Origin: Crotophaga sulcirostris
Lineage: Eukaryota > Chordata > Aves > Cuculiformes > Crotophagidae
Assembly (NCBI GenBank): GCA_013397455.1
Contig: VYZB01000124.1
Location: forward strand, 158,333 to 222,332
Reading direction: 5' to 3'
DNA length: 64,000 nucleotides
Shown piece after piece: positions 25,968-38,600 of the stretch (position 1 is its first letter; each line of letters starts with the position of its first letter). Made by a program: the position numbers and the translations under genes. The notes under the pieces are model-generated. The model saw only the letters and a list, made by a program, of their open reading frames with translations. It was not told where the DNA came from and searched no databases.

Positions 25968-26420
25968 AGGAAACTGTGTTCAGTTTTGGGCCCCTCACTA
26001 CAAGGAGGGCACTGAGGGCCTGGAGTGGCTCCAGAGAAGGGGAACCAGAGCTGGTGAAGGGGCTGGAGAACAAGTTGGCGGCTGAAGGGACTGGGGTTGT
26101 TTATCCCAGAGAAGAGGAGGCTGAGGGGAGACCTCATCACTGTCTACAACTACCTGAAAGGAGGCTGAGGCGAGGAGGGTGCTGGTCTCTTCTCCCAAGT
26201 AACAGGTGAGAGGAAATGGCCTCACGGTGCGGCAGGGGAGGTTTTGATTGGACATCAGGAAAAATTTCTTCACCAAAAGGGTTCCCAGGCACTGACACTG
26301 CTGCTCATGGAGGTGATGAAGTCCCTATCCCCGGAGAGGGCTTAAAAGGCGGGCAGATGAGGTGCTCAGGGGTGGTTTAGCAGAGGACAGGGGCGGCTGG
26401 ACTGGACCTCGAAGACCTTT
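25968..26420 (+). mobile_element. CR1 fragment with ORF2 C-terminal remnant (right arm of an inverted pair)
   Basis: Plus-strand CR1 beginning within ORF2; a frameshifted translation gives 'VQFWAPHYKEGTEGLEWLQR' then 'KGLEN' and an 'EKRRL'-like segment. It continues through 'ggaaaaatttcttcaccaaa' to 'ctggactggacctcgaagac'. It ends about 50 bases before the assembly gap, right at the PUSL1 promoter. Confidence 0.85.
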
Positions 26421-26466
26421 TCCCTCCAGGCGCCTCCCTGGCTCCCTCAGCGCGGAGCCGCGGGGG

Positions 26467-26556
26467 NNNNNNNNNNNNNNNNNNNNNNNNNNNNNNNNNN
26501 NNNNNNNNNNNNNNNNNNNNNNNNNNNNNNNNNNNNNNNNNNNNNNNNNNNNNNNN
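26467..26556. other. Assembly gap (90 N)
   Basis: Ninety consecutive undetermined bases, five bases upstream of the PUSL1 start codon. The flanks are GC-rich, the usual cause of sequencing dropout at avian promoters. The true length may differ from 90. Confidence 0.99.
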
Positions 26557-26561
26557 CAAAG

Positions 26562-26620
26562 ATGGTCCCTGTCCCGGCCCGGTACCTAGTGTTCTTTCAG
26601 TATTTTGGCACTAAATATAG
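26562..26620 (+). CDS. PUSL1: PUSL1 coding exon 1
   Basis: Reads MVPVPARYLVFFQYFGTKY plus two bases of a Ser codon, then the donor GTAGGT. The ATG has A at -3 and G at +4, a good Kozak context. RYLVFFQY is the first beta strand of the TruA fold. Only five known bases precede the ATG before the gap. Confidence 0.9.
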
Positions 26621-29600
26621 GTAGGTGCCTCAGCCGCCGGGCTGGGGGAGTGAAGCAGCGGCTGAGGAGGGCTGCGAGCCACGGGGGAGCTGCAAGGAGC
26701 TGCTGGGGAAGGCGGGAGTGCAGGGGTGTTGGTGAGGGAAAAATCGGGGATAAATCCCTCACAGGGCCGTGCGAGCAGACAGGGGGGTGGATTCTGCCTG
26801 CTGGTGCCCATCAGTGTGAGGGAGGGGGTGGTTTGGGCAGGAAATGCATAAAATGGGCAAAACATCCTGATGCAGTGGGAGGTGTCCCTGCCCATAGCAG
26901 GGGGGTTGGAGCTGGGTGGGCTTTGAGGCCCCTTCCAACCCAAACCGTTCCATCATTCCATCGTTCTATGGTTTCATGATCCAAAGGCAGCAGATTTTTG
27001 GTCCCAGGGAGGGCACGTTGCTGTATTTCTGTGGTGGTTGTGGCTTGTTGGGCACCCAAGTTCACCCACGCTGCCCAGGAGAGAGAGATCTGCCGGCTGT
27101 CAGTCCTGCAAAATAGTTCAGGTTGGGTTTCCCCAGGCCTTAAACACCCCACATGGGTAAGCTGTGCTTGTTTACACTTTAAAAAACCTGTGGAGGAGAA
27201 TCTGTGCAGCTCCAACACATGGAATCATGCCTATCTCCACAAGGATGTTACAGAATAATACCACCATCATTTGCCAAAACCCACAATTATTTTGCATTGC
27301 AGTCTGTGTCACTGTGGGTACTGACCTAAATCACTCTTGAGTAGTTAAAGATAGGTTGGATTTAGCCTCGGGATGTATCTCTGCACTTCAGTAGCTTTTT
27401 TTGCTGTACTGGGGAAGAAAGCTCATCACAAACCACCTTCACAGTCTTTCAGTCCCTTTATGGCACCCATGGGACCTGCACATAAGGGACCTGCAGCTGG
27501 CAACCGGCTCCTGGCCCTGCAGTAGTTTTGCATGCAAACTCTTCTCTAGTATGATTTGCCTCCCTTATCTTCCCATCAGCCTCCATCTGAAGGACTAGGC
27601 CAGAGCATAAAGGATTTGAAGAATGACTTTTATATCTGGCCTCCTTTCTTGCAAATAAATCCTGTATCTGTTTTCTTCTCCTTTGATCAAAGTCTTTGAT
27701 CCCTGCAAGTTTTATAAAAGATCCAGGTCACTCCATAGCAAAACAATGTAATAACTGTCCCCCATTTAGTCCTGGATGGACTCTGTGCTAAGTCCTTGGG
27801 TCTTGACACATATCAATAACCCTTGTATTTGTTTTGCTCTGCAGTGGGGTTATGCAGACTTCGAATGATCAGTCAGTGATTGGAGTCCAGAATTATTTGG
27901 AGGTAGGTTCTTCCTAATCATATTGTCATTAAAATGAAACTTAGAGGGTCACACTGTTGAGCTTCAGATATTGTCACAGAAAAATAGTATTTTCAGATTG
28001 ATTGTTTTGAATATTACAGTGTTTAACACTATGCAAGTATCTTTTTATTGAGTGTCAAAGTACTTCAGGAATTATATCAGTATACAGGTGGGAGAAATAG
28101 GTCAGCGTGAAATCAGCACACCTGAAAGCACTTAAGCCCATGAGCTTCCCTAGCACTTGTGGCTTTGCCTCTACTACTTCTTAGAACTACCTTGGTTCTG
28201 AGCAGGCTTAGCTGCTCTGTTTCTGCTTCATGTCTGTATCTTTTATAGATTTAGAAACTAGATGCTGCATCCTGCCAGGAGAGGATGTCTCTGATAGACA
28301 TTTTCAGACACAGAACAAAGCACAGCAGGATATCCATTGTTCCAAAGAAAAATAAACGCTTAGTTTCCATTCTTCTGCAGTTGTTGTAATATGCTGGGAT
28401 AAAGAGGTGTGATCCTGTCATCACTGTTGTTCCTGTGCTGCTCCCAGGGGTTTCCCAGGAGGCAAGAATGGATTTTGGGACTCAAGTGCTGTTTGGGCTT
28501 GGAGTGAGTGTGCAACAGGAGAGCAAAAGACGTATTATTGCACCAGTGGTTTGCTCACATAGGGTAAATTCTCAGCATGCCTGGATGTTTGTGTTATTTA
28601 ATTACAAGCTGCCGTTGATCTGCATTTTTTAGAGCAGTGCTGGTGAATCCCAAGTTCCTGTGCAGGACACAAATCTGCGTTATTTTTCTCTCTTGTCTTA
28701 GAAGCATCGTGTGCTTGTGCCCATCTAGAAGATAAGAGATTGTTGGCTGAAATTTATTGCATCAGGTCAGATCATGCCTGTTCGTTATTTGGTTTGCATT
28801 TTCGGTCAAACTGTCCAATATGAGATGACAAAGTGGAGCAGTTTGGAGGTAGCTTGTTTGTGAGCCTGAGTTTTTGCCAGCATTAGTTACAATCCCAGTG
28901 TTGTGCAGAGCTGTTGGAGAGCTGGTCCAGAAGAAACGTGCTGTCCCATCCAGCCACTCTGTGACTGTGGCCAAGGTACTTTCACCCTGTGCCTTAGTTT
29001 ACTGAGCAAGGGCGATTGTTCTCACATGCTGCCGCTGAGCAGTCTGCAGAAGGAAAGTGCCATGAATTATGGTTTGGATAATAGTACTCAGGGTGTATTT
29101 GTGTGGCTTTTTGCCTCAGACCGTTGTGGAGAAAGTGTATAAATATTGTGCAGATCACGAAAGAAGAGCCCCAAAGGACTTTCTATCTCATTTTTCTCAT
29201 CCTCTGAGCCATCCAGTGTCTCAGCCCCAGGCGCCGGACTTCGGGTGAGCCCAGCAGTTGTTTTGCATTATCCAAGTAACTTTGTTTTAACAAGCGAATG
29301 GGTAGGATGGGTGATTAATGGAGAAAGGAAGAAGAAGAAAAAAAGAAAAAGATAAACTTATTTGGTGTTGTCTTTTCACAGTATCAGCACTTTGCAGGGC
29401 AGTTCTGGGATATGTGCTTTGCTTTCATGTGGTGGTATTGATGCTGGGCACTGCTGAGCAGGGCTGTGTCTATTAGAACCACATGGGAAGTCTGAAAGCA
29501 GCTTTAATAGAAAACTTCTGGGGCCTGTAGGAATTTATCTTCCTCCGTTTCTGTGCAGCCTTGAACTTCACAACTTGCCAAAGCCAGGAAGGCAACTGAA

Positions 29601-32600
29601 GGGAAGGGCAAAATTACATCTGTAATGAGATCCTTATTGTATTCTAAATATGTTCAGACATTTGTTTGCAGTTACAGGCAAGCAAATAATCTGTGAGGTG
29701 TAGGCCTTGTGTTTCAACAGCGACGTGATGGGCTGGATTTTCAATGTGTACTGCAACTCTCTGTGCAGTAGGGTAAAAAGTCTGGGCTGGGGCTGAGCAG
29801 AAGGCCTGTCTTAACCCTTTGTCACTGCAAAGCACTGTATTGTACCGGACACAGAGGCTTTTGTAGCCCTCAGTACCACTGTGTAACAGAGCCCTGGGAC
29901 TGTCTGGAGGACCTGGAGATCCGTTTTAGTTTGGGGACAGAAATTAGAAGAAGCTTTTAATATGTCTTTGAGGGGGGTGAGCTTTGCAGACAATGCTTTC
30001 TTTCTTTCTTGGAGGCAATGTATTTATCTTAAAGCATTTGGAATACCAACTTGCTAGTGATGGGTCCAAACCAAAATTCCTTATGTCCCGAGATGGCACG
30101 TTTGGATCCTGTGACTTGGCTCCCTCCAGTTCCTTGTGGAAACTTGGAAGATGCAGGACTTCATGCTCTAGTCTCAAGTCTTACAAATGCCCATAGTGTA
30201 AAGGAAGATCTGTCTGGTACCTTTTGCTGAACTCAGTAGTTGTTGCTTGTGCTGACAGGCACCATATAGGTCAAATCCTAGCAAGGCCTGCTAGGATTTA
30301 TAGAATTAAGTTCCCTTTCATGTTTGGTTTGAACTGTCTCCTGAGTGTGCTGTTTCCCAGGTGCTGGTGAATGCAGCCCAAAACTAATCTTCCACACACA
30401 AAGCTCTGCTTTGGCCAGCAGCCTTCTGCTAAGGCCAGGTATTATTCCTTGTAAAAAGGAAAGGGGGAGTAGCAGAGGAGAGAAGCAGAACATACAAACT
30501 CCTCACTATGCCAGGCAGCTTTGGTACAACCTTCTGCCTCAACCCCTAAAAAAACAGAGGAAAATGGACCCAGAGAACTGTCATCTTCAAACACTGTTTG
30601 GATAATAATTTCAGTAGCACAGGAGAACACGTGTAGCATCTCCAACAAGGCAGTGCAATCCCTTGTGTCTGTGCAGCGAACACCGATGTGCGTGGTGAAA
30701 CCAGGAACCAATCCAGCTGCTGTGAAAGAGAAATAAGACTCTTATTTTTCCAAAACATTCCTAATGCACAGTTTCTTTTGAACATGCCCATCCACAACTG
30801 ATTTCATGGGCTCCTTTTGTGCTTCCCGAATGCTCTGTAGAGGTCAATGGCTGAGTATTTTTATTTATACTTCAGGGAGAGCCATGGCTGAACTCCTGTT
30901 TCCCCACTGTAGGTGGTATGCATTAATGGGCCTGTTCTTCATCTCCCCCTTCCAGCAGTTGTACAGAGTGAGAAGAGAACAGAGCTGCAAGTAATAATAG
31001 CAATCTGGAATGTGGATCTGTACCATTCTGGCACACAAGAGTGGAAATTTCAGCATGATATAAAATATGGAAGTGGTTAGTGAATGAAACCTGCTAGCAG
31101 AACAGACCTAATAAATGCAAGTAATGCTTTCCCCTGCACCACTGATATACAGGGTGTTAGAGGTACAAACTGACACCCTGGGATGCTTGTTGCTGTTCCA
31201 GGAGTGTGGTTGTCTGGAAGGACTATGGCTTGGGAAGGAGAGACTCAATGAAGAGGGGTGAGATCTGACCTAATGAAAGGCCTGGATCCAGCAAGTGCCA
31301 AGCTGTTTGTGACACCTGCTAAAGATCTCTGTGTTTGCATGTTCTGTGCCTTAAAGAAGGGAGGAAAGACCTCTGAACTCTGCACACATGGGAACACAAC
31401 CCAGCTCCTTTGTTCCTGTATCTTTCTATTGCTTTTTAGCTGGGTGCCCATGGGTAAAGTGCTTATCTTCTGCCTCTGGTTCCTCTGAATCCACAGATGA
31501 TAGCCAGCAGGGCAGAGGTCTGGATTAATGGTAGTAAAGCCTCTTGAGTTCCTCAAATGAGGCCTGCTTGTTTTAGTGGCTTTTTTTTTATCTAAAAGGG
31601 CAGGAAAAACTGGTTGGCATCCAAGCAATTACTAAATGTAAATAATGTGTCTTTTTTGAAGTTCAGTGTGGGTGATAATAACAGATTAAAGTGTGTGGGA
31701 ACCAGCGGAGGAAACCACCGGCGGCCTATGGGCTCAAAGGACATCTGGGTGGTACAGATACAAGACATTTGCATGGGTGAAAGGGTCATTTCTGAATCGC
31801 CTGCTAAGAAGTTCAGCTGTTCAGAAATTCTCTCTTTAGGGAGATTAATTAGGATGGGATATAAATGAAATATTGATACTGGAGGCAGCAGCTGATAGTG
31901 TATCGTCAGCCGCGTGCCTGTTTAGGCTGGAGGAAGAATCCAGAAACAAAGCTTTGAGATTCATTGTTGATGATGATCACATTCTTCCTCAGATACCCAG
32001 GGCAAATATCCTTCAGTCATCTCTCCAGAGAGGCATGCCTGGGAGAAAACAGTGCTGGAGAAGGGCGGCTGTGAAAATAACATTTCTTGAACCTGTCACT
32101 TGGTTCTGTACCTTTGTGGATTCAGTGGCTGACCCAAGCAGGGCTGCCAACCAGATTTGCCTGGGAGTCTGCAATCCTCCCTTCCTCTCCAGTCTGTGCT
32201 CCCACAGGGCTCAACTCCCACTGGCGGAGGAGAAGAGATCCAAAGTGTTCTTGTTTTCCAGTTTTGTTTAGATGCAGTGCTTTAAAGGGGATGCAGTGTG
32301 AGATCCAAGGTTGCTGCATCAAAACTCCTCCAAGCCCGTGACGAGAAAGGAGGACGTTTTCCATGTTCTGTCCCCTTCTCTCTGTCCCCCCACTCAACTA
32401 TATCCCCACTGGCTGGTTTTTGCCTGATGAGAAAGGACAGGGGAAAGAGGGTGGAGGAAAGGAGGAGCCTGCAAAACCCAAACATATCTTTGCAGAAACT
32501 TTGCTCTTAAAATGCAGCTTCTGCTTTAAGACAAATTGCTGAGGCAGAAGCCAAGGTCTGCTGCAGAAAACTATTTCATTTCTGTCAGCTTCTCTCTGCT

Positions 32601-35600
32601 GAAGGGTGATAAATAAAGATTTTCATTGTTAATTGTAACCACATGTGAACTCCAAATAGAAGGATTAGGAAGGGGAGAAGGCTGGGGTCATTTTTGTTCT
32701 GTTTCCCAGGCCTTTCCCTGCAGCTTAGTTACATTTTTTCCTTGCCTCCCTGTGCATTTTAGCGGGATGTTTGAGAGCCCAAGAATCGCGTCTGCTTAAA
32801 TAGCAGGAGTCTGGAAGGCATCTGTGAGTCAGCAGTTCAAACTTTATTGACTCTTGGTACCAAATTAAAATGTAATAAAGACCGCTGCTGGGCTGACTGC
32901 TCAGGAGTGGGGATGGGAAAGAAGGAAATTTCTAGTTATTCATCTGGTTTTCTGCTTTTTTTTTAGTGTTTTTCAGTCTTTCAGATATGCTTCATTCATT
33001 CACTGTAACAAATTACAGTTCTCCTGTCAAATTTTCTGTCTAAGGGCCTCTCCTGATAAAGAAAAAGATTGTGTTTTGCAGTGCTCCAGCAACCTGCTTT
33101 AAAACCTGACTGTAGGTAAGACCTACCATGGTTTTAGCATTGCATTAATAAGTTATTGGAACACCAAGCTTTCTGACTTACCAGTGTTTGTCCCCTGCCA
33201 AAATCTACCCTGGCTTTGCTAAACTTAGACCAGTCTAGACAGACCCTTGAATATATAGCATCTAATTAACCACGTTAGCATCTCTTTTGCTCTCCCTCTT
33301 TTGTGTGCGAATCTTGATTAGAAGACACTGTATTAGTGACTCATTTAGCAGAGTTCTATTTACTTGCCCAGCAGGAACCTGTAGTAATTCACCCTGTTGT
33401 TTTTCCAGCCCTTTATTAGCGGTCAGAATGGAAAGGCAGAAACAAGGTGGGGATAAAAGTGGAGAGGGCCAGTTGGGAAAGGGAAACAACAATCCTAGCC
33501 ACAGCTGGATTCTCCAGCAAATCTGTGCTGAAATCCCTGTGCAGAACCTAGAGGATCTATGGCTTTCCTTCCCCTTGTGTTAAGAATTGGAAGTTTCAGC
33601 TTGTTGCAATACCGTTTGCCAACTGAATTTTAAAGTATTTCTCAGCTGCACTGTAATTTTAGGGCTTTTTTGCTCCAATGACTTGAGCTCTGTGACTGTA
33701 AAACTTCAGCTCTGTGATGGTGTGGGTAACGTTTGTCGTTTTCTGCTTTAGTCTTGCTATGGCAGAGATTTTAGTGTGAGTGAGACATCATCTGAATATT
33801 AAGGCAGCTCTAGCTCCTGAAAAAAACAGCACTCTCGGGGAATAGCCACGTCCTGCATTCATGCAACTGTGGAAGTAGCAAATATAAGGATGTTCCATCT
33901 TGTGACTGCTGGTGTCGTGTGTTTGTCCAGTGGTTATTTGTCCTTCTGGGGTAGCTCAGCGTCGGCTCCTCAACTACTGGTGTGTTTTATGAGAGCTGTC
34001 TTGATTCTTAGATCTGGTTATATTTATATTTCTCAATGGGACTAATAACTGCATTACATCAGCACTGTGCTACTACTGGTCTGGTCCCCTGGCTCCTCCT
34101 CTGCTCTCAGCAATTAACGGAAGTGCGTTGCCCTCCGTAGCCCTGCTCCCTTTGTGGATGGAAAAGAACTTCTACCTGCAGTAATAAGCTGGAGTATTTT
34201 ACACTGTTCTGGCCTGCACTGGAAGCAAAGGACAGAGCTTGAGCTCCTTCAGGAATCTTGGCTGATGTCTTTTAGACATCCCTGTGTGCTGTTTACACCC
34301 TGTTAAGGCTCTTTAAGATCTGCTAAGACAATCTGAGCCCAGTTCTTAGCAGTGAATTGCAGGAGTGGTGTCTGTGTTTCAATGGGAATTCTCTGTCCTC
34401 TTTCCCACTTACCCAATGATATAAAGCCACAGAAAAGCTCCCAATTATTTCTCTGTGTCAGCTAAGGAGATGTGGTTAGCAAGGACGAGGGTGTTTTTTC
34501 CTAGTTAGCTCGAAGCAAGTCTACTATTCATGAATCCATCTTGTGTTGGCTTTCAGAAGGCAGCGCAGAACCTAAAACCCGTTGTTCCCATCAAGTTCTT
34601 CATCTCCAGCCGAACAGATACTGGTGTCCATGCACTCTGCAACTCTGCTCACTTCGACATCCAGAGAGCACCAGGGAAGCCAGCATTTAGTGAGAAGGAT
34701 CTCCTCTACAGCCTTAATTACCACCTGAGGACTGAGCCAATCCGGTGAGTTGGTGGTAAGTCAAAATTTTTTAGTTTACTCTTGTTAGAGACAGGAGGAA
34801 ATGCAGCAATGATCTTCCATCTTCACCCACGAGATGTATTTTCCTCTGCTATACATGTTGGCAAACAACTCCCTTGCACATGTGTATTTCTGCTACTGCC
34901 AGACCCCTGGCACATTAAAGATAAGTCTTGTTCCACCGTTTGTGTTGTTGTTAGGACATCATCTGTGCTGCTACCACTAACACAAGAGGAGTTGTGAGAG
35001 ATCAGTGTCACCATGGAAGTACTGAATCCACAGGCATGACTCTAGTTTCACAAATGAGCCAGAACATGAGTATATTAACTTCCAGTGCTGCTTTATTCCC
35101 CAAACTCTCAAATTTTCTATGTTTATTGAATTAGCAATTAGCAAAAACTTGGCTGCAGTATTGCCTCTCACCTGTATCTATGCAAAAAGGTGAAGAACAA
35201 GCAAACAAAATTGGTGTTAGTGTTAATGTACTCTCCTGCTCCCTTCCCATGTGACCCACCTCTTTTCCTCCCTCCTAGACCAAGGCTTTACGTGGTTTAT
35301 AGAAGTTCCATCAAAAACTCCAATGTAATATTTTTGTAGCAAGATTTGATGTTTTACTTAATGAGATGGAGAAAGTCCTTTCCATCCTATACCCAACTCT
35401 TAATTACTGGGGAGAGCTGCATATGAATGTCCTGAGGAACTTGATACAACAGTCTACAGAGAGCAGAGGAGGTGTTTCTTCTTCTAGTTTCTTTTCTTCT
35501 TTTTTTATTGTTAGACTTCTTGCAAGATTTCAGAGTGAGCTTATTCTGCATGAGACTTAGGTCTGAATGCCCATCCTCACAGACAGGAAAGAATTATGAT

Positions 35601-38600
35601 TAAACCAACAGTTTCTGTTAGGAATTTGCATCAATTATGTAAGTAATTACTAGGCCCTGTGTGTTTTTCAAAAGGTGGATTGAATTTCATGTTCTTTGCT
35701 TTTCTTCCCAAGCTGTTGTGCAGTTTCCCTGTCAGCTGTCAAACAGTTTGCGTGTTCTTCCCCAGAGATGGGTGCATTTTTATGGTTAAAGTGTAAATTG
35801 AATGAAACATTGGGGTTTTTAGACTAAAAGCCAAATCTGTGCTGTGTCATAGAATCAACGTACCATTTGCCAGCAGCTGCTTTGCTGCGCTCTATTCTTT
35901 CTTGTGTTCCTTTGTCTTATTTGCATCAGCTCTTCAAGGCACAGGCTGTCTTTGTCTGTACAGCATTGGCACAATGGGCTTGAATCTCGGTGGTACCCGG
36001 CTGAAGAGCGTGTCAAAGCACTTCAGCATTGTGCAAGAAGATGGGTAATTTGTAGGAGCTATTTAGGTGAGCAGGAGAACCTTGATGCAAGATGTGAATG
36101 GGTAATTTCTGAGAGACCCAGGTTCCTCTGATTCACTGCAGTCTTTCTCATGTCTGGTGGTGTGAACATAAAGAAAGATTGTGGAGGCAGATACCTCATG
36201 TCCAGGGCAAAAAAGCAAATCTCTCCCCACCCCAATGAAGGGAGGAGCTTAATATCTGTGAGCTACTGTCCCTTGATAGCATCCACCTTCTTTGACACCT
36301 GTGTAAGGAGTCTAACGCAGCTGCTGTGGGATGGGGCTGGAGGTGATTTCTTTTCAGACCGCTGTGTCAACTGAAAAAAAATAAAATTCTGAAATAAAAT
36401 TTGACTTATGTGAGGTTTTGGTCATTATTTTTGCTCAGGCTGAAAATTAGGTCAGGTTTTAAGCTAAAAGAGAGGAGATTGACCTAAGATATTAGGAAGA
36501 ACTATTTTCCTACAAGGGTGGTGAGAACCTGGCCCAGGTTGCCCAGGGAAGTCATGGATGCCCCATCCCTGTAGGTGTTCAAGGCCAGGTTGGATGGGAC
36601 TTTGGACAACCTGATCCAGTGGGAGGTGTCCCTGTCCAGGGCAGGGAGGGTGGAACTGGATGGAGCTTTGAGGTCCCTTCTAACCCAAATCATCCATGGC
36701 TCTATGTGGAGAGAGAAGGGTGTTCTTCTGGAAGACATCTTTGCATCTAATGTGTTGCTATTTCTAGTTAGTTGTCCTCGGGGTTTTTGTTTCTCAACCT
36801 CTTCTGAAATTCAGGCTCTGAAAAGCTAAAGAATGCCATGAGTCTTTATTTACCAGCAGCCTTTCAGAAAAATGAGATCTTAACAAGGCCTGAAATGTGG
36901 CTGCTGGAATAAATGCTGGAAAGACATTCCTAGCCAGAAAGAGCGCATTGCATCTGTTAGGAGAGGCATGAAAGGATGCAGGCATTGGAGAATCATGTGA
37001 ACATTAATAGGCTTTTCTGAAAGAATCACTCTCTCAGAGAGAGTAAAAGGATGGTTATTTAATAAAAATCACATAGCTGTTAACAAGAGAAGCTCAAGAT
37101 AGATGAAATGCTTGTGGAGGCATTTCCTCTGTAGACAGAGGAAAATAAATGTAATAACTATATTGCTGTGTTTAGAAGAGGCTGGAGGCCTGGAGGATGT
37201 TGTTTGCATTTCTACTGAGAGTTTATAGCGGTGGAGCAATCTCCTGGGCTCATTACTGCAAATCTTTGTGGAGGTCTGTGGCTCAGCTTTAATTTCTTCT
37301 TCTGTGGTCTGAGCATTTGCAGTCAAGGGCTGTGAGCCAGAGACTCTTGGGCTGGCAAAAATCCCTGAAGCACCAACCTTTTAAAAGTAAATAAACAGGT
37401 TTGTCTAATTACTTGGTCCCAAATGGTATCATATTTTTTGGGTCCTTTCTTGCTATGTCAAACTCTAAAAAGAAAAAGGCATGCGGCAGGAGGAAAAAGT
37501 CCCTTCTAAGGAGAGGGATCTGCTAAAGTAACACCTGCAGAGGATTATGCCTGTGTAACAGGGACTCCTTGCTGTGTGCTCCCTGCAGCATGGTGAATAG
37601 CCAGTACTCTGGGAAAAGGGAGAATCAAATCCAGTAAAAACTGCTGCAGAGATGTTCAAATCAATGATAACACTTCGGGGAGGTGCAGAAACCCAGCTCT
37701 GTTTTCTCCCTTGCCAGAGAGAAGGGTTTTTTTTCCTTTTGACAGCCTTCTGGCTCCTGATTGTCTGTTTGATGGTGAGAGTGGCATTGGCTTAGAGAAA
37801 CAGAACCAATTCTCCCTGTTACTTATAGAAGAAAACAAGGGAGTTCAGTTCCCTAGAAGGCTGTTTCTGGAGTTAACTGCCCAGAGCCAGGGGAGGATGA
37901 GTAGACATGAGAATTCCCAAAACTCATTTTCTGCGCGTGTGAAATGTGAGAGTTCCCAGGAGGTCTCCTGGATGCAGCATTCTGCTCTTTCCAGATAGAC
38001 TCAATCCAGGCCATGGTGGGATGCACCTTTATTTTCATTACTGCAGCAAAGTCCCGTTTGTCTTCGAGGTTGTGGGGGGAGGTGAGAGGGAAGTGACCTA
38101 GTTTAAACCATCTCCATCTGCTACAGTGAGCTGCATTGTTGCCTTTGAGAGCGAGCACTGTACCTGTTGTTGAGTCCCTTCCCATTTGCTTTTGGGGCCA
38201 TGGTCCTGCAAAAACAGAGGGCACGGTGTTTGTCAGGTCTGCTCCTCAGCTGGAGATGGAGGGAGGCAGCTTGCTATGGGAAGTTGCTGCCTCCCATCTT
38301 AACCATGGTTGAGAATACACGTGCACTGGGTGAAATGCAGTGCAATTTGGTGAGCTGGGCAAGGGGTTTGGTTTCGCTGTGCAGCACCGAGCGCATGCTC
38401 TCAGTTGCCATTTATCAGCTGAAAGACTGATGGGTCTGAGTCTCTTGTGGTGGTGTGAGCATCTCCAAAACTGACCCAAAGTCAGTGTCATGGTGTATTT
38501 AGTGACAGGGGTGATGCCAAGGCTCTTCTGCCTTCTTGTAGTTGACAGATGCCTGTGGAAACCTACGGGGCAAATCCTTGATCGCTGGTTCCTCACTAGC

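Larger units (their letters stand above)
26421..26760. promoter_or_regulatory. PUSL1: CpG-rich PUSL1 promoter area, interrupted by a gap
   Basis: Sequence on both sides of the N run is GC- and CpG-rich ('ctcagcgcggagccgcgggg' before it, 'gtcccggcccggtacc' after it, 'cctcagccgccgggctgggg' in intron 1). This fits a CpG-island promoter around PUSL1 exon 1. The core promoter and most of the 5' untranslated region probably fall in the unresolved bases. Confidence 0.6.

Noticed and set aside
33940..34010. 'ggggtagctcagcg' resembling the 5' half of a tRNA
   Set aside because: No matching acceptor stem, anticodon arm or T-loop sequence follows. Not a tRNA.
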